DNA from: Populus alba | Lineage: Eukaryota > Streptophyta > Magnoliopsida > Malpighiales > Salicaceae | Direction of reading: 5' to 3' | DNA: 64,000 bases | NCBI RefSeq assembly: GCF_005239225.2 | Contig: NC_133295.1 | Location: 8,866,001 to 8,930,000 of the forward strand | Shown here: positions 38,241-49,077 of the stretch, piece after piece | Layout of the letters: each line of letters opens with the position of its first letter | Position numbering within the stretch: the first letter of the stretch is position 1 | The notes under the pieces: generated by a model | What the model saw: the letters and a program-made list of their open reading frames with translations, nothing else | What the model was told of the DNA's origin: nothing | Database searches by the model: none | Made by a program: the position numbers and the translations under genes

Positions 38241-38694
38241 GAACTCTTAATGCATTGGAGCGAAATAGAGTAAAAATAAATCTAAATTTTAAGTATATTT
38301 AATAAAAATGAATCAAATCTTTAAAGAAAGAAAGAAAAAAAAAAGATGTAGCATAAGTAAAATCTATTTGGATTAAATTAAAATTTTAACTCAATTTTAT
38401 AATGATTTTTATTTAAATCAAAAGTTATTTTTAACTTTTTATTTAAATTTTAACTCAATTTTATAATGTAAAAATTTTTAACTTTTTTTGAAGGAAAGAT
38501 ATAATATAAGTAGAATTCATAAATTAAAAGCTAAAAGTTTTTATTAAATTAGAATCTTAAATAAATTTTTAAATAAAGTAAAAAAAATTCAAGCCAAATA
38601 TATTTAAAAAGGGAGTGTAGTAACGATTGTTTTTCAAAATATTTTTTATTCTAAAACATATTAAAATAATATATATTTTTTATTTTTATATCCT

Positions 38695-39368
38695 AAGGAG
38701 TGTAGTAAAAATAAGGGTTGCTTGTCCTATTGAATTATAAGCTAGAGGTCTCTTCACCCCTTTTGGGCCATGGCTGCATGCTTCCACCATCTGGCCATGG
38801 CCAAAAAACTTTCTATGGGATATAACATCCGATGAACATAGCCTGGCAACTCTTTCTCCAACATTGGAAGGCAAAGCATAATATAACTGTGGATGGAGGA
38901 TGGTTAGAAATGACATTACCTGGTTCCTTCTAGTCACCAAATACTCTTACCTGCCAAAACCTTCATTATTACATGCCTGAAAGAATAAACGTGCAAAATT
39001 AATTATAAGTCGAATGGAACAGAGGACTGCTGCAACTGAAAATGACCTACTCCAAGACAATAGAAACAACATCCTTCTTTACCAGCAAATCTGCTCCAAC
39101 GGACAAGGTAAACATCTGTGTTATTAGTTATTGAAAATTGTACTTTCCTCGGGACTCTATCAAGTGTAGTTAAGATTCCCCTAGCAGATCATTTCTGAGA
39201 CACTGTTTTTGTAAATGAATCACGGAGTGGTTTGGGTGGTGGAAGATCTAATCTACCACCGCATCTCCAGTGGGAGAATCTTGCCGGCTTCTTTAGGTCC
39301 CTACTCCCCAGACACTCCTAGCTTTTGCTTCGGTTAAAATGTAAGATAAAGCCTCTCCAAATATTACA
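38695..39368. other. Nonrepetitive segment of unit 1, possible gene fragment
   Basis: This part of the duplicated unit has balanced composition, unlike its surroundings. On the - strand a short frame reads KPARFSHWRCGGRLDLPPP and continues to a stop at about 39196. On the + strand an ATG at 39017 opens MEQRTAATENDLLQDNRNN and runs to a GTAAAC donor-like site at 39110. Neither was recognised as a known protein. It may be a captured or leftover host gene piece, or unique noncoding DNA. Confidence 0.35.
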
Positions 39369-41872
39369 ACCATTGTCAATTAACCAGGAATCACTCAAGT
39401 TGTTGCTTGTTGAAAAACATGATGCAACAAACAGTTGCTCCTTTTCGGGGTGTTGAGCAACAAGATTCATTTTTTTTTTCATGTTTTTATGATCTGCAGA
39501 TTCTTTCAATGCGTCTAATCTAGCCACACTTTCTACACTTAATGTTTGGTCTCCATCAACATTTTCTCTACTTATGATTTGTTTTTTTTTTTTTATAGTA
39601 AGAACATGGTGGATATGTCTCCACCTTGTTTCTGTAATTTTCAGTCTTTTTCTTCTTGTTGAATTTCTTGTCTTTGCCTCCTCCTGAGTATTAAGCACTT
39701 GCTTGAAAAACTCCCTGCATTGTTTCCATATATCTCATAAATCTTCTTTGCTCTTACCGTAAAGCATTAAACAATTCTCCAAGAGATATATTGGTTAAGT
39801 CTTTTAACTCTTATAATAAAGAAATCATAGACTTGAATTTTTCACGCATGGTTACTAGTATTTTTTGCACAATTCGGTCATCAAAAAATTCCTTTCCAAG
39901 AAATCTTATTTCGTTTATTATGCTTAGTAATTTATTAGCATATTTTTTTTATGTTTTTTTATCTCCTTCCTTTTTTGCATTTTAAATTCTCTAATTAAGT
40001 TAAGAGCTTGTATATTTTTAGTCCTTTCATTGTCCTAGTATTCTTTTTTAAGATAGTCCCAAATACCTTTTGCATATTCCAAATTCATGATTCTTGTGAA
40101 TACTATATTTGACACCGCAACATAGAAGCAAGCTTTAGCTTTGGACTTCCTTGTCTTCTTTTCCTTATGTATCTTTAGTTGAGTGATTATTGGATTTGCA
40201 AGTAAATCAGGTACAACATGGTTTTCTTCTATAGCTTTTCAGATATCTAAAGCTTTAAGATGAACTGTAATTCTGATGGCCCAAGTTTCATAGTTATCAC
40301 CATTGAAGATTGATGGTGAACCGTTGAGAAGATTGAATCAATTTCCATTTGTGGTGTTCTTTTTTATTTTTATTTATAGTTTGAATAGTTTGTGTTTTGG
40401 TTCTCTCAACTCAGAAGTCCTTCAAGATAATATAGCTCTTATACCAATTTGTTAATTGTTTTACATTAAATGCAGAACATGAACATAAATAATAACAGAA
40501 TGAAGAAAAATAAGGAAAATGATTTTTATTGATTGTAAAACACTCTTAAATAGAGATAAAATTTTAGTTTGCAACAAAAATTATAAAATTTAAAAATTAC
40601 ATAAAAACAAATAAATCAAATACAATCAGATTTATTCCTAAAGACTTGGGCCTTGTTTGTTTCCCGGAAAGTAGTTTCCGGGAAACCATTTTCCAAACTT
40701 TCCTGTGTTTGTTTGTCATTAGGAAAGTTGGTCAACGGAAAACAATTTTCGGTCAGCGGAAAAGACTTTCTAGTCAACGGAAAACACTTTCCGGTCAACG
40801 GAAAACACTTTCCGGTCAATTTTAGTAAAAAAAAAAAATTGACTTGGTTTTCAGCGGAAAAGCTGTGTTTGTTTTCCGGAAAGTGGTTTCCGGGAAAGCA
40901 CTTTCCAAACTTTCTTGTGTTTGTTTGCCAGTAGGAAAGTTGGTCAATGGAAAACACTTTCCAGTAAAAGAAAAATTTGGCTTGGTTTTCAGGAAAGTGT
41001 TTTCCTGAAAATTTTGAGGGGAAAACACTTTCCGAAAGTTGTGAAAAATTTAGAAATGTCATTATTTGCTGATTATATCAAATTTGATCCTCAAACTTTT
41101 GATTACTATATATATTTTGTTTTGAATATTTATTTTTTAATTTCATCTCTTAAAATTTTATTTTTATATTAACTTTGGTCCTTATTTTTATAATTGCTAT
41201 TTGCTTTTTTCTTATCATTTTTTTATTGAAATTTTTTATTTATCAAATTTGATCCTCATTCTTTTGACTGTTACTTATTTTATTTGAAATAATTTATGAA
41301 ATGTTGATTATTATTATTTTAATTTCTTCATTTTTCATTTTTTTAAAATTTTTTACATTTGATCCCTATTATTTTGATTATTATTTGTTTTATTTGAGAT
41401 AATTTATTAAATTATATATTTTTTTCAATTTCATTATCATTCAACTTTTTAATTTGTAAGATTTGTTTCTCATTATTTTAATAAACTTGAGAAAAATAAA
41501 ATATTAATAAGTTATTTTCCAACTCATTTTCCATGACATAACCAAACACTGGAAAGTGTTTTCCAGTTCATTTTCCATAACACTACCAAACATCGGAAAA
41601 TATTTTCCCGGAATTCACTTTCCAGGAATTCACTTTCCCCGGAATTCACTTTCCAAAAGGAATTCACTTTCCTGCAAACAAACGGAGCCTTGGTCTTCAA
41701 GTAGAGACCTTCAACAACAAAATCTTCTAATCTTCTGCGGCAGCAACGTCTCCTGATCTTCTTCAGAAGGTATTTTTTCAACAATTCTCTCATATTGGAA
41801 ACTTTCAGGGAAGGTAAGAAACTGATTACGAATTAAAGAACTCATTGAGTGGTATGTACAAGTTATTTCATA
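39369..41872 (-). mobile_element. Ty1/copia fragment, copy 2 (protease/gag to 5' LTR)
   Basis: The second duplicated copy carries, on the - strand, a frame (39318-39698) ending in EKEQLFVASC and DSWLIDNGC. This is a copia protease motif with the catalytic DSG changed to DNG. Decayed gag follows (about 39700-40430), then a primer-binding-like TTGGTATAAGAGC and an LTR at 40450-41872. The LTR is interrupted by the 1039-bp inverted-repeat element. Without it the LTR is about 380 bp. Confidence 0.75.
40650..41688. mobile_element. 1039-bp MITE-like element with CTTGG target duplication
   Basis: The insertion is bounded by CTTGG at 40645-40649 and 41689-41693. Copy 1 of the tandem duplication shows the uninterrupted site aaagacttggtcttcaag (about 38092-38109). 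Termini are GCCTTGTTTGTTT and, inverted, GCTCCGTTTGTTT. Both ends are packed with short motifs such as GGAAAACACTTTCC and TTTCCGG. The centre (about 41060-41510) is AT-rich and noncoding. The superfamily is uncertain: the 5-bp duplication does not match the 8 bp of hAT or the TWA of PIF/Harbinger. Open frames within it are products of the short repeats. Confidence 0.85.
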
Positions 41873-42429
41873 GAGCTCTTAATGCATTGGAGCGAAATAG
41901 AGTAAAAATAACTCTAAATTTGAAGTATATTTAATAAAAATGAATCAAATCAACTTTAAAGAAAGAAAGAAAGAAAGAAAGAAAAGATGTAGCATAAGTA
42001 GAACCTATTTGGATTAAATCAAAAGTTATTTTTAACTTTTTATTTAAATTTTAACTCAGTTCTATAATGTAAATTTTTTTTTTTTTTTGAAGGAAAGATA
42101 TAATATAAGTAGAATTCATAAATTAAAAGCTAAAAGTTTTTATTAAATTAGAATCTTAAATAACTTTGTAGATAAAGCAAAAAATATTCAAACTAAGTAT
42201 ATTTATAATTTTTCTATGAATAAAAAGTTAAAAAAAGATACCTCAAATTAATTTGCAAAAATATATCAAACAAAATCTAAATCTATGTATATCACACTGG
42301 CTACATGTGAGCTTGATTGTATTCCATCTGATGATTTCCCCATACCAATGAATATGCAGTTAATGTTGTTTGTTAAAAGAAAGAAAAAGAAAGTCCTGAA
42401 ACAGGCACTCGAAAAGCATGTCTTTTTTG

Positions 42430-42640
42430 CAAATTCAAGTTGTTTGGAAGTATAATAACAGTTATTTTTTAAAATGTTTTTCATTCCAAAATACATCAAA
42501 ATAATATTTTTTTTATATTTTAAAAATCATTTTTAACATCAGCATATTAAAATAATTTAAAAACATTAAAAACATATTAATTTAAAATAAAAAAATCAAA
42601 ATTTTTTAAAATTCCAACTGTAGTGCCAAATACTGATAAT
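42430..42640. repeat. AT-rich MITE relative
   Basis: The segment with 'tttttcattccaaaatacatcaaaataat' parts, 'atttttaacatcagcatattaaaataattt' parts and 'aaacatattaattta' closely resembles the element at 61382-61590. It is one of the differences between the two tandem units. Termini are degraded. A weaker piece occurs in unit 1 at about 38625-38690. Confidence 0.6.
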
Positions 42641-43320
42641 TATTCCAGCATGGTCGAGGAGGAGAACCCTTATCACACAAAGACAGATTTTTTTGCCTGC
42701 ATGTCCTATTGAATTATAAGCTAGAGGTCTCTTCACCCTTTTTGGGCCATGGCTGCATGCTTCCAACATCTGGCCATGGCCATAAAACTTTCAATGGGAA
42801 CTCTTTCTCCAACACTGGAAGGCAAAGCAGAATAGAACTGTGGATGCAGGATGGTTTAGAAATGACATTACCTGGTTCCTTCTAGTCACCAAATACTCTT
42901 ACCTGCCAAAACCTTCATTATTATACGCCTGAAAGAATAAATGTACAGCATTAATTATAAGTCGAATGGAACAGAGGACTGCTGCAACTGAAAATGAACT
43001 ACTCCAAGACAATAGAAACAACATCCTTCTTTACCAGCAAATCTGCTCCAACGGACAAGGTAAACATCTGTGTTATTAGTTATTGAAAATTGTACTTTCC
43101 TCGGGACTCTATCAAGTATAGTTAAGATTCCCCTAGCAGATCATTTCTGAGACACTGTTTTTGTAAATGAATCACGGAGTGGTTTGGGTGGTGGAAGATC
43201 TAATCTACCACAGCATCTCCAGTGGGAGAATCTTGCCGGCTTCTTTAGGTCCCTACTCCCCAGACACTCCTAGCTTTTGCTTCGGTTAAAATGTAAGATA
43301 AAGCCTCTCCAAATATTACA

Positions 43321-44940
43321 ATGGTATTTAAGATGCATGTACATCCACATGTGACTTCGAGTATATAAAAAGCATGCACACAAGATCTATCTTAAATTTT
43401 TGGAAACATTCTATAAGTATGTGATATATATTCACAGGAATATGGCTATTCAATGCGGGTATGTTGCCTTAGTATAAGTATTCGAGCTGCACAGGTTCGT
43501 ATGGACCGATTTTTCACTAAATCATGAGGGCACACAACCTTCAGGAATCTTACAAAAACTGTATGCATGTTTATGGACTTCAAAAAGAAAAAGAAAATCG
43601 GTTAATGTGCAGATCATAGTATAAAATAGATATTAGCAAACTGTTACATGGGTAATTTTCCTATTCAATGCATCTTATAAAATCCGATGTAGATTTGTAT
43701 ATTTTTGCAAAGCATCAATGGAATTGAAGTAACAACAACCATATGAAATATAACCACATAATGAAATCTCCATGGATTTGTATATTTTTGTATAAATATC
43801 TTATGTAACCACATTGAGAACAGTCTAAAATATGAGTAACCCAAATCAAACTCTTGAGAAAAAGAAAAGGGAAATGTAGAGATTTCCAAGGGCCAAGCAA
43901 CTAAACAGTTGACACTGCTCTCTGAAGGATACGTTTGCAATCTATCATACTATATTGAAACTTTTTCATAGGAAAGATCTAAGGTACTTAAGTAGAGCTA
44001 GGAAAACTCTAAACCACATGGCTTGGGAAAAGAATGCTATGGGTAACAGACGGATGAATCAAGGCAGGGAGTTCTGTATAATAGCAGCACATCAAATGCC
44101 TTTATAGTGCAGAAAAATAAAAGATCCCCAGGCATACTTAATTAAAGTTTAAATGTCCATGTTTTGCTGTCAGTGGAGAAAAAAAGTAGCTCGTTTTGTC
44201 ATAGGAAAGCTTTCAGGAAGAGGTTTTGATGACATGCGCCATTGGAAGCACCTTTGATGTTGAGATGGAAAAGGAATTATAATTTAATTGATAAAATATT
44301 AATGCTACTGAAATACATGGTTCCAATAATAATTTCTCTTTTATAAACAGTAACAAAAGGCACTTTCAAATGAATAAACTCATGCTTTTCCAAAATACAC
44401 TAAACTGATTTTTTTCAACAAAAAAACAGCACCCTAGAAAGGTATGATAACTAAGAGCTTTTTGGAATTGTGGTGGGTTTGCCATTTTCGCTAACTGAAT
44501 CGCAAAACTCCCACCAAAATTCTGTCAACAGATCCATATGCCAATTAATAATGAACTTCGCAAACAAAGAAAAAGAAAAGGGATGAATTTGTTGACATTT
44601 CAATTCAACAGAAAGGTAAGAGACAAATGAAAGGAAAGGAAATCAAACAGAACATGCCATTGATAAACTAACAATAAAAAATGACAGGAAGATAAACAAC
44701 AAAAGGAAACAAAAGACAGCAGTTTTGATTATAATTTCCCCCTTAATTGATCACTCAAACATAGCAGAGAAAGAAATTCAAGTTAATAAAAGAATTCTAC
44801 CCTGTTGTTCTCGGAAGCAGAATGGCGACATTATAGAAAGCAAAAATTGATTGAACTGAAAGTGTTATCAAATTTAAACCAGCCTTTGACTGAGAAATTA
44901 CATTACCTACAATTATGACATATTGAACACATTTCACTAG
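43321..44940. other. Intergenic region downstream of the XXT5-like gene
   Basis: Unique-looking, moderately AT-rich sequence. The part nearest 44940 is expected to hold the 3' UTR of the - strand glycosyltransferase. Open frames around 43665-43940 (-) have no recognisable motif and low-complexity composition. No RNA gene was recognised. Confidence 0.4.
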
Positions 44941-46299
44941 CTAGCTTCTTGATCCACTGTTGCCATGAACTGGACGCCGAATGTCAAACTGGTCTACGTA
45001 CTCCAATGGAGTCACAGTCTCATTCCTAATTCTCTTGATCTTAGGGCTTAACAATCCCCTATGACCAAATCCATACAGCTTAAGGACCTGGTTATCAGCA
45101 AAATTGAAAGCTCTCTCCATGCTTCTCAAGCACCGCTCAACTGGATAATCCCCATAGCTCCCACAAGGTTTGCACCCAACAAAATGGGTAACAAATGGCC
45201 ACCTCTCATCACCCAATCCTGGATGATACTTTTCAATCATCTCCTCATACCGATCCACCAAACCTGCCCAATACCCGTGCAAATAATACTGATTCTCAAT
45301 ATAAACCTTATCCATCCACTGATCCTTCTGCGAAAGCAACAAGTAGATCAAAGCTGACTGATCATCTGCCTCAAATGCTGGCCTTCCCTTCAAATTGGCA
45401 GTCAAAATCTTGCCAGCCTCCTCTCTAATGGGCCCTTTAGGACCCATGGGAGCCCAGGCATCAAGCAAATCCAAACTCCACTGACAATTTCTAAACAAAA
45501 AACTCCCAGTATTCAAGGCAATCCAAGACTTCTGGTCAAACAACAAATCAGGATAGCCATGAATCACCAAATTATGCTTATCATACTTGGATAAGGGGAT
45601 CTGAAACACCATATCAGTAAACATTGCATCACTATCCAACCACCAAATCCATTCGATTTCAGGGTGGGACAACATCAATCTCCTGATCATTGGCAATTTC
45701 GCCCAATACCCCGCAAGTTCCTTGTCTAAATGAGCCATATTATAAACGATCTCAATCCCATGAATCCTACAATAATCAATCTTATTCTTTATACCTTTTA
45801 ACAAATAATGATCTCCAATCGAGTTATCACACGGGTTCGGTGGAGACCCGGTTAAGAGCAAAATCCGAGGCTTGCCATTGACAGAATTTGGAAATTCTGG
45901 GTTTTGACTCAACCATACCTTGCGTTCCTGGTCCCAATTGGATATTTTGGGGCCTAAAGTGTAGGTGGCATTGGGGTTGATATCCAAGTCGGCAGGATCA
46001 TCAGGGTCGTTGTCGGATCGGATCTCTTTCAGGACCCGATTTGTCTCTTCGATTAGATTCTTGTTCACAGCGTCAGCGTCGGAGCTACCGAGGTTTCCAA
46101 TGCCGATAGTACCACGTAGGACGAGGATGGTAACGAAGCCGCAGAGGATTGTGATTTTGATGTTGTTGAATGTCTTGTTGATCTGCCTCCCCCGTGAAAA
46201 CATTGTACGAGCTCTTCCGTTGGCGGTGGTTGTGGGTAAGCCTCCAGCTGCTCCACCGCCGCTAGCTCTCTTTTGAGCAGTGAAGTTGTCTAGTCCCAT
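44941..46299 (-). CDS. XXT5: Xyloglucan 6-xylosyltransferase (GT34), XXT5-like
   Basis: Golgi enzyme that transfers xylose from UDP-xylose to the glucan backbone of xyloglucan, the main hemicellulose of eudicot primary walls. The single exon encodes 452 aa, normal for the family. It is a type II membrane protein: a short cytosolic tail with Gly and Thr runs, then a membrane segment at about 48-68 (KITILCGFVTILVL), a stem, and the GT34 catalytic domain. The metal/UDP-sugar DxD motif is D222-S-D224 in WIWWLDSDAMF. C-terminal conserved blocks include HGYWAGLVDRYEEM and HFVGCKPCGSYGDYPVERC. An N-glycosylation sequon is at N110. The N-terminus (MGxD...KR.SGGG..GGLPTTT, RGRQ..KTFNNIKITILCG) is of the XXT5 type rather than XXT1/2, so the XXT5 assignment is fairly secure. 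A CACTA transposon sits 315 bp upstream of the start. Confidence 0.93.
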   Translation of the reverse strand: MGLDNFTAQKRASGGGAAGGLPTTTANGRARTMFSRGRQINKTFNNIKITILCGFVTILVLRGTIGIGNLGSSDADAVNKNLIEETNRVLKEIRSDNDPDDPADLDINPNATYTLGPKISNWDQERKVWLSQNPEFPNSVNGKPRILLLTGSPPNPCDNSIGDHYLLKGIKNKIDYCRIHGIEIVYNMAHLDKELAGYWAKLPMIRRLMLSHPEIEWIWWLDSDAMFTDMVFQIPLSKYDKHNLVIHGYPDLLFDQKSWIALNTGSFLFRNCQWSLDLLDAWAPMGPKGPIREEAGKILTANLKGRPAFEADDQSALIYLLLSQKDQWMDKVYIENQYYLHGYWAGLVDRYEEMIEKYHPGLGDERWPFVTHFVGCKPCGSYGDYPVERCLRSMERAFNFADNQVLKLYGFGHRGLLSPKIKRIRNETVTPLEYVDQFDIRRPVHGNSGSRS

Positions 46300-46613
46300 A
46301 TTTTTGTCTCACTGTCTCTCTAAATTCTAATTCTAGTTATTACTATTAGGGTGTGTTAGAGAGAGATATCCCAGTTTCGCTTTCTTCAATGTGGATGGAT
46401 TATGGTAGTGAAAGCAACAACAATAGTTTATTAATAGATCTGGTCTGGAGAACATTTGATATTTTGAAAGTACGTGTTGTCTCTCTCTCCCTCTCAATGT
46501 TTTTTTCTCTATCAACTTCTCCTCTATCATCTAAAACCCTAGCTTAGCTTTGCTTAGAGGACATGGAGTTGGAGGTGGCCTTGGTCGTGCTAGTGCTGCT
46601 GCTGGGCGGAGGT
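46300..46613 (-). promoter_or_regulatory. Remaining proximal leader/promoter of the XXT5-like gene
   Basis: The 314 bp between the start codon and the CACTA end contain pyrimidine/purine-rich tracts on the - strand (GAGAGAGAC, about 46475-46500), typical of plant 5' leaders, and a short GC-rich stretch at 46563-46613. Anything further upstream in the original promoter now lies beyond 52341, that is, 5.7 kb further away. Confidence 0.45.
46611..46613. other. CACTA target-site duplication, left (GGT)
   Basis: GGT precedes the CACTACTA terminus. The identical triplet follows the other end at 52339-52341. Three-base duplications are the rule for CACTA elements. Confidence 0.85.
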
Positions 46614-46637
46614 CACTACTAAAAAATATGGTAATTA

Positions 46638-46925
46638 GCAACGGACAATTCCGTTGCAAATACAACTGAAATCCGTTGCTAAAACAATTTAGCAACGGAA
46701 TCAGCAACGGCACAAATCGGATGCAGATTTGTCGTTGCTGATTTGTTTGCAACGGATAAATCCGTTGCTGATTTCGCAGCAACGGAAAATCCGTTGCTTA
46801 TTCATGCATCAGCAACGGACTCTCCGTTGCTGATGCACGCTGATGCCTGCATCAGCAACGGATAATCCGTTGCTGATGCAGGCATCAGTTGCAATCACCA
46901 ACGGAGAATCCGTTGGTGATTGGAT
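46638..46925. repeat. Left subterminal repeat array of the CACTA element
   Basis: About fourteen occurrences of the core GCAACGG or its complement CCGTTGC, often as face-to-face pairs such as tagcaacggacaattccgtt and in 'agcaacggataatccgttgct'. In En/Spm the subterminal repeats are binding sites of the TnpA protein, and the same role is inferred here. Confidence 0.85.
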
Positions 46926-47159
46926 TATTATATTTTTATTAAATTAATTTTTATTTATTTATTAAAATGATTTTTAATTAATTTATTTATTTATTTATGG
47001 GTAGTTTACAAATTGTAGAATATATATAACCAACATAAATTAATATTAACAATAATTAATAAAAAATAGAATAAAAATAATATTCATATTATAAAAATTT
47101 AGTTAAACTTGCATTAATACAATTAAGTTCAAATACAAAAAAAACAACAAAAGATACAA

Positions 47160-49077
47160 TTATGGTTCTGGTTGCGAAGACGAACCATGATATTGTTGAT
47201 CAGGATATAAAGGTCGAGGTGTAGGTCGATAAATTGGTTGAGATGTGGGACCCATAGATGTCATTATTTGAGGAGCCATATGTGGCGGTATTGATGGAGT
47301 CAAAGGTGATGGCATACCTTGATCAATATTTGATGTCCCGCCATGATATCCAAGATTGTTCACAAGATATTCTTGCATGGAATCCATCTGCCGTTTCATT
47401 GCAAAAATCAAATCATCTTTTTTCTTTATCTCCTCTTGCAATGCTCGATATGATGAACTGGGATATGATGACTCCACCGAGTAGGAATGTGATGAAGAGC
47501 TTGGACTAACTATAGATTTTGGCATACGAGGTGCACCATATACCCTACCCTTTGTAACTCCTCCTGAAGCCGCACACCAAGCTGCTCCATCAAATGAAGG
47601 ATGATTTTCCCGATCAGTTCCATACTTTGAAATCATCTCCATTTTATAATTTTCCTACAAATAAAATACATGCAACATTAAATTAATTTGAATGTTAAAT
47701 AATACTTGAGTTATATTAAGAAATAATCAAATAAAAATACATACAACCACTTTTTTTGACTTGTTATCGACGAAGCTACCAGACTGCTTGGTACTTTGAT
47801 GCAAAGCTGAAAAGACATCATCCCATGGAGGTTCTTTTCCACCAGCTTCCTCTTGCTTTCAAGATTAATAAATATTATAAAAGATAAATTTATAAATTTT
47901 AATTCATTATCTTAAGCATAAAAAAAATATATTCTTACCATGTTAGCTCGATATGATGCAAATGACACCGTTCCTCCAGAATGAGTGCTTATTTTGCCAT
48001 CTGTTTGGGATAATCGATTCCTCCTAGCAGATTCAGACCTCCTTTGAAATTCAGGGGTGGACCAAACATCTTTGATCATTTGATTCCAATCATCATTGTT
48101 TATCCAGGTAGGACCTTTATCAAGGCAATCTATAATATTTGTTGTGTTTTCTTTTGCCATGGCATTCTTGCGAGCTCGTGTCAATTGTTGATTCAAAGCT
48201 ATCCTAGCCTTATCTTCCCAAATATTACGAACAATCGACTCATCTTCCTCAGAAAAGGAATATTTTTTCTACCAAATAATATATATACCAAGTAAAAAGA
48301 GTGCACAAAATTTCAAATTATATAAATAATTAATCATATTGTGTTATCTTGTTCAGAATTTGCAAGAAAATGTAATAACTAAAGAAATTAAATGATATTA
48401 AAGAGTAAACAAGAAATAAGAACAAATTATAACACAAATCAGTCATAGCTATTCAGTTGATAATTTTCATAATGCTACATTAAAGTGATCAAAATTAAAA
48501 AGAATATTATGGCAATTAGTGTTGGTTCTTACCTTAAACTCTCTAAAAAGTTCATCCCTGCACATGGAATCTACTTTTTCCCAAGAGTGCCATGCTCCCT
48601 TAAAATTGGACCTCAAAATATCTCCAATTGCACGTCCACATGATGCATTATTGAACCTGAAAATACATAATAACAAACTTATATTAAACAAATAATTATA
48701 CAATAATAAGTGATTTTTTTCATACCTGAAAATATAACCTTAATCAGTTAGTTATTAAAAAGTTGAACTTACTCTGTTGTTCCATACAAACAAAGCTCTT
48801 TTTTTCTTGTTATTGGATCCATTGGCGTGTCAAAACCCTTCCTTTTCACAATTTGATCATAATTGTATGGAGAAGATGTTGAACCGTGATATGATGGAAC
48901 ACCATCTTCATCCTCATCACATACACCTCTCACATTACTACCGTCTCCCTCATCTGCATCTCTAATGTTCACATCATCATCATCACCATCAACTCTCCCA
49001 TGACTCCCATATAAATTATGTCCTCCATAAACAAGTTGGTTATCTCGAGAGAAACCTCCTTGAGTTTGAAGCAAATC
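47160..49077 (-). CDS. CACTA TnpA-like protein (Transposase_24 / Ptta-En-Spm family), 3' exons
   Basis: Exons on the - strand: 49077-48773, 48656-48533, 48268-47939, 47855-47745, 47654-47160. All have GT-AG borders and matching phases, together about 454 codons. The first listed exon starts at an acceptor (TTTTCAG at 49078), so one or more 5' exons are missing from this list. Domains: an acidic Gly/Asp region (DGDDDDVNIRDADEGDG), then FKGAWHSWEKV and DDWNQMIKDVWSTPEFQRRS, and RRNRLSQTDGKISTHSGGTVSF, typical of plant Ptta/En/Spm proteins. A coiled coil follows (ALQEEIKKKDDLIFAMKRQM), then a Pro-rich tail. Expected to bind the subterminal repeats of its own element. No frame disruption was seen, so it could be functional. 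Confidence 0.75.

Larger units (their letters stand above)
36848..43320. repeat. Tandem duplication, two units (36848-39368 and 39369-43320)
   Basis: The same order of sequence occurs twice: copia gag/protease part, 5' LTR, AT-rich flank, then a ~650-bp nonrepetitive segment ending 'cctctccaaatattaca'. The unit junction lies at 'attaca|accattgtcaatta' (about 39368), with ACA shared at the breakpoint. Copy 2 is longer because of a 1039-bp insertion (40650-41688) and about 0.4 kb of extra AT-rich sequence around 42200-42680. The final segments (38695-39368 and 42700-43320) are nearly identical, while copy 1 has about 28 bp at 38821-38848 that copy 2 lacks. Confidence 0.9.

Noticed and set aside
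40616..41062. 148-codon open frame with repeated 'GKCFPLT'-like segments
   Set aside because: The apparent peptide repeat is produced by the GGAAAGTG-type DNA motifs of the inverted-repeat element, in several frames on both strands.
41689..41760. Alternative 4-bp (TTGG) or 8-bp target duplication for the 1039-bp element
   Set aside because: Comparison with the empty site in the other tandem unit fixes the duplication at CTTGG.
45965..46276. 103-codon open frame on the + strand
   Set aside because: Antisense shadow of the XXT5-like N-terminal coding region.
46531..46782. 83-codon - strand frame across the CACTA left end
   Set aside because: It joins transposon terminus and host flank by chance; no conserved motif.
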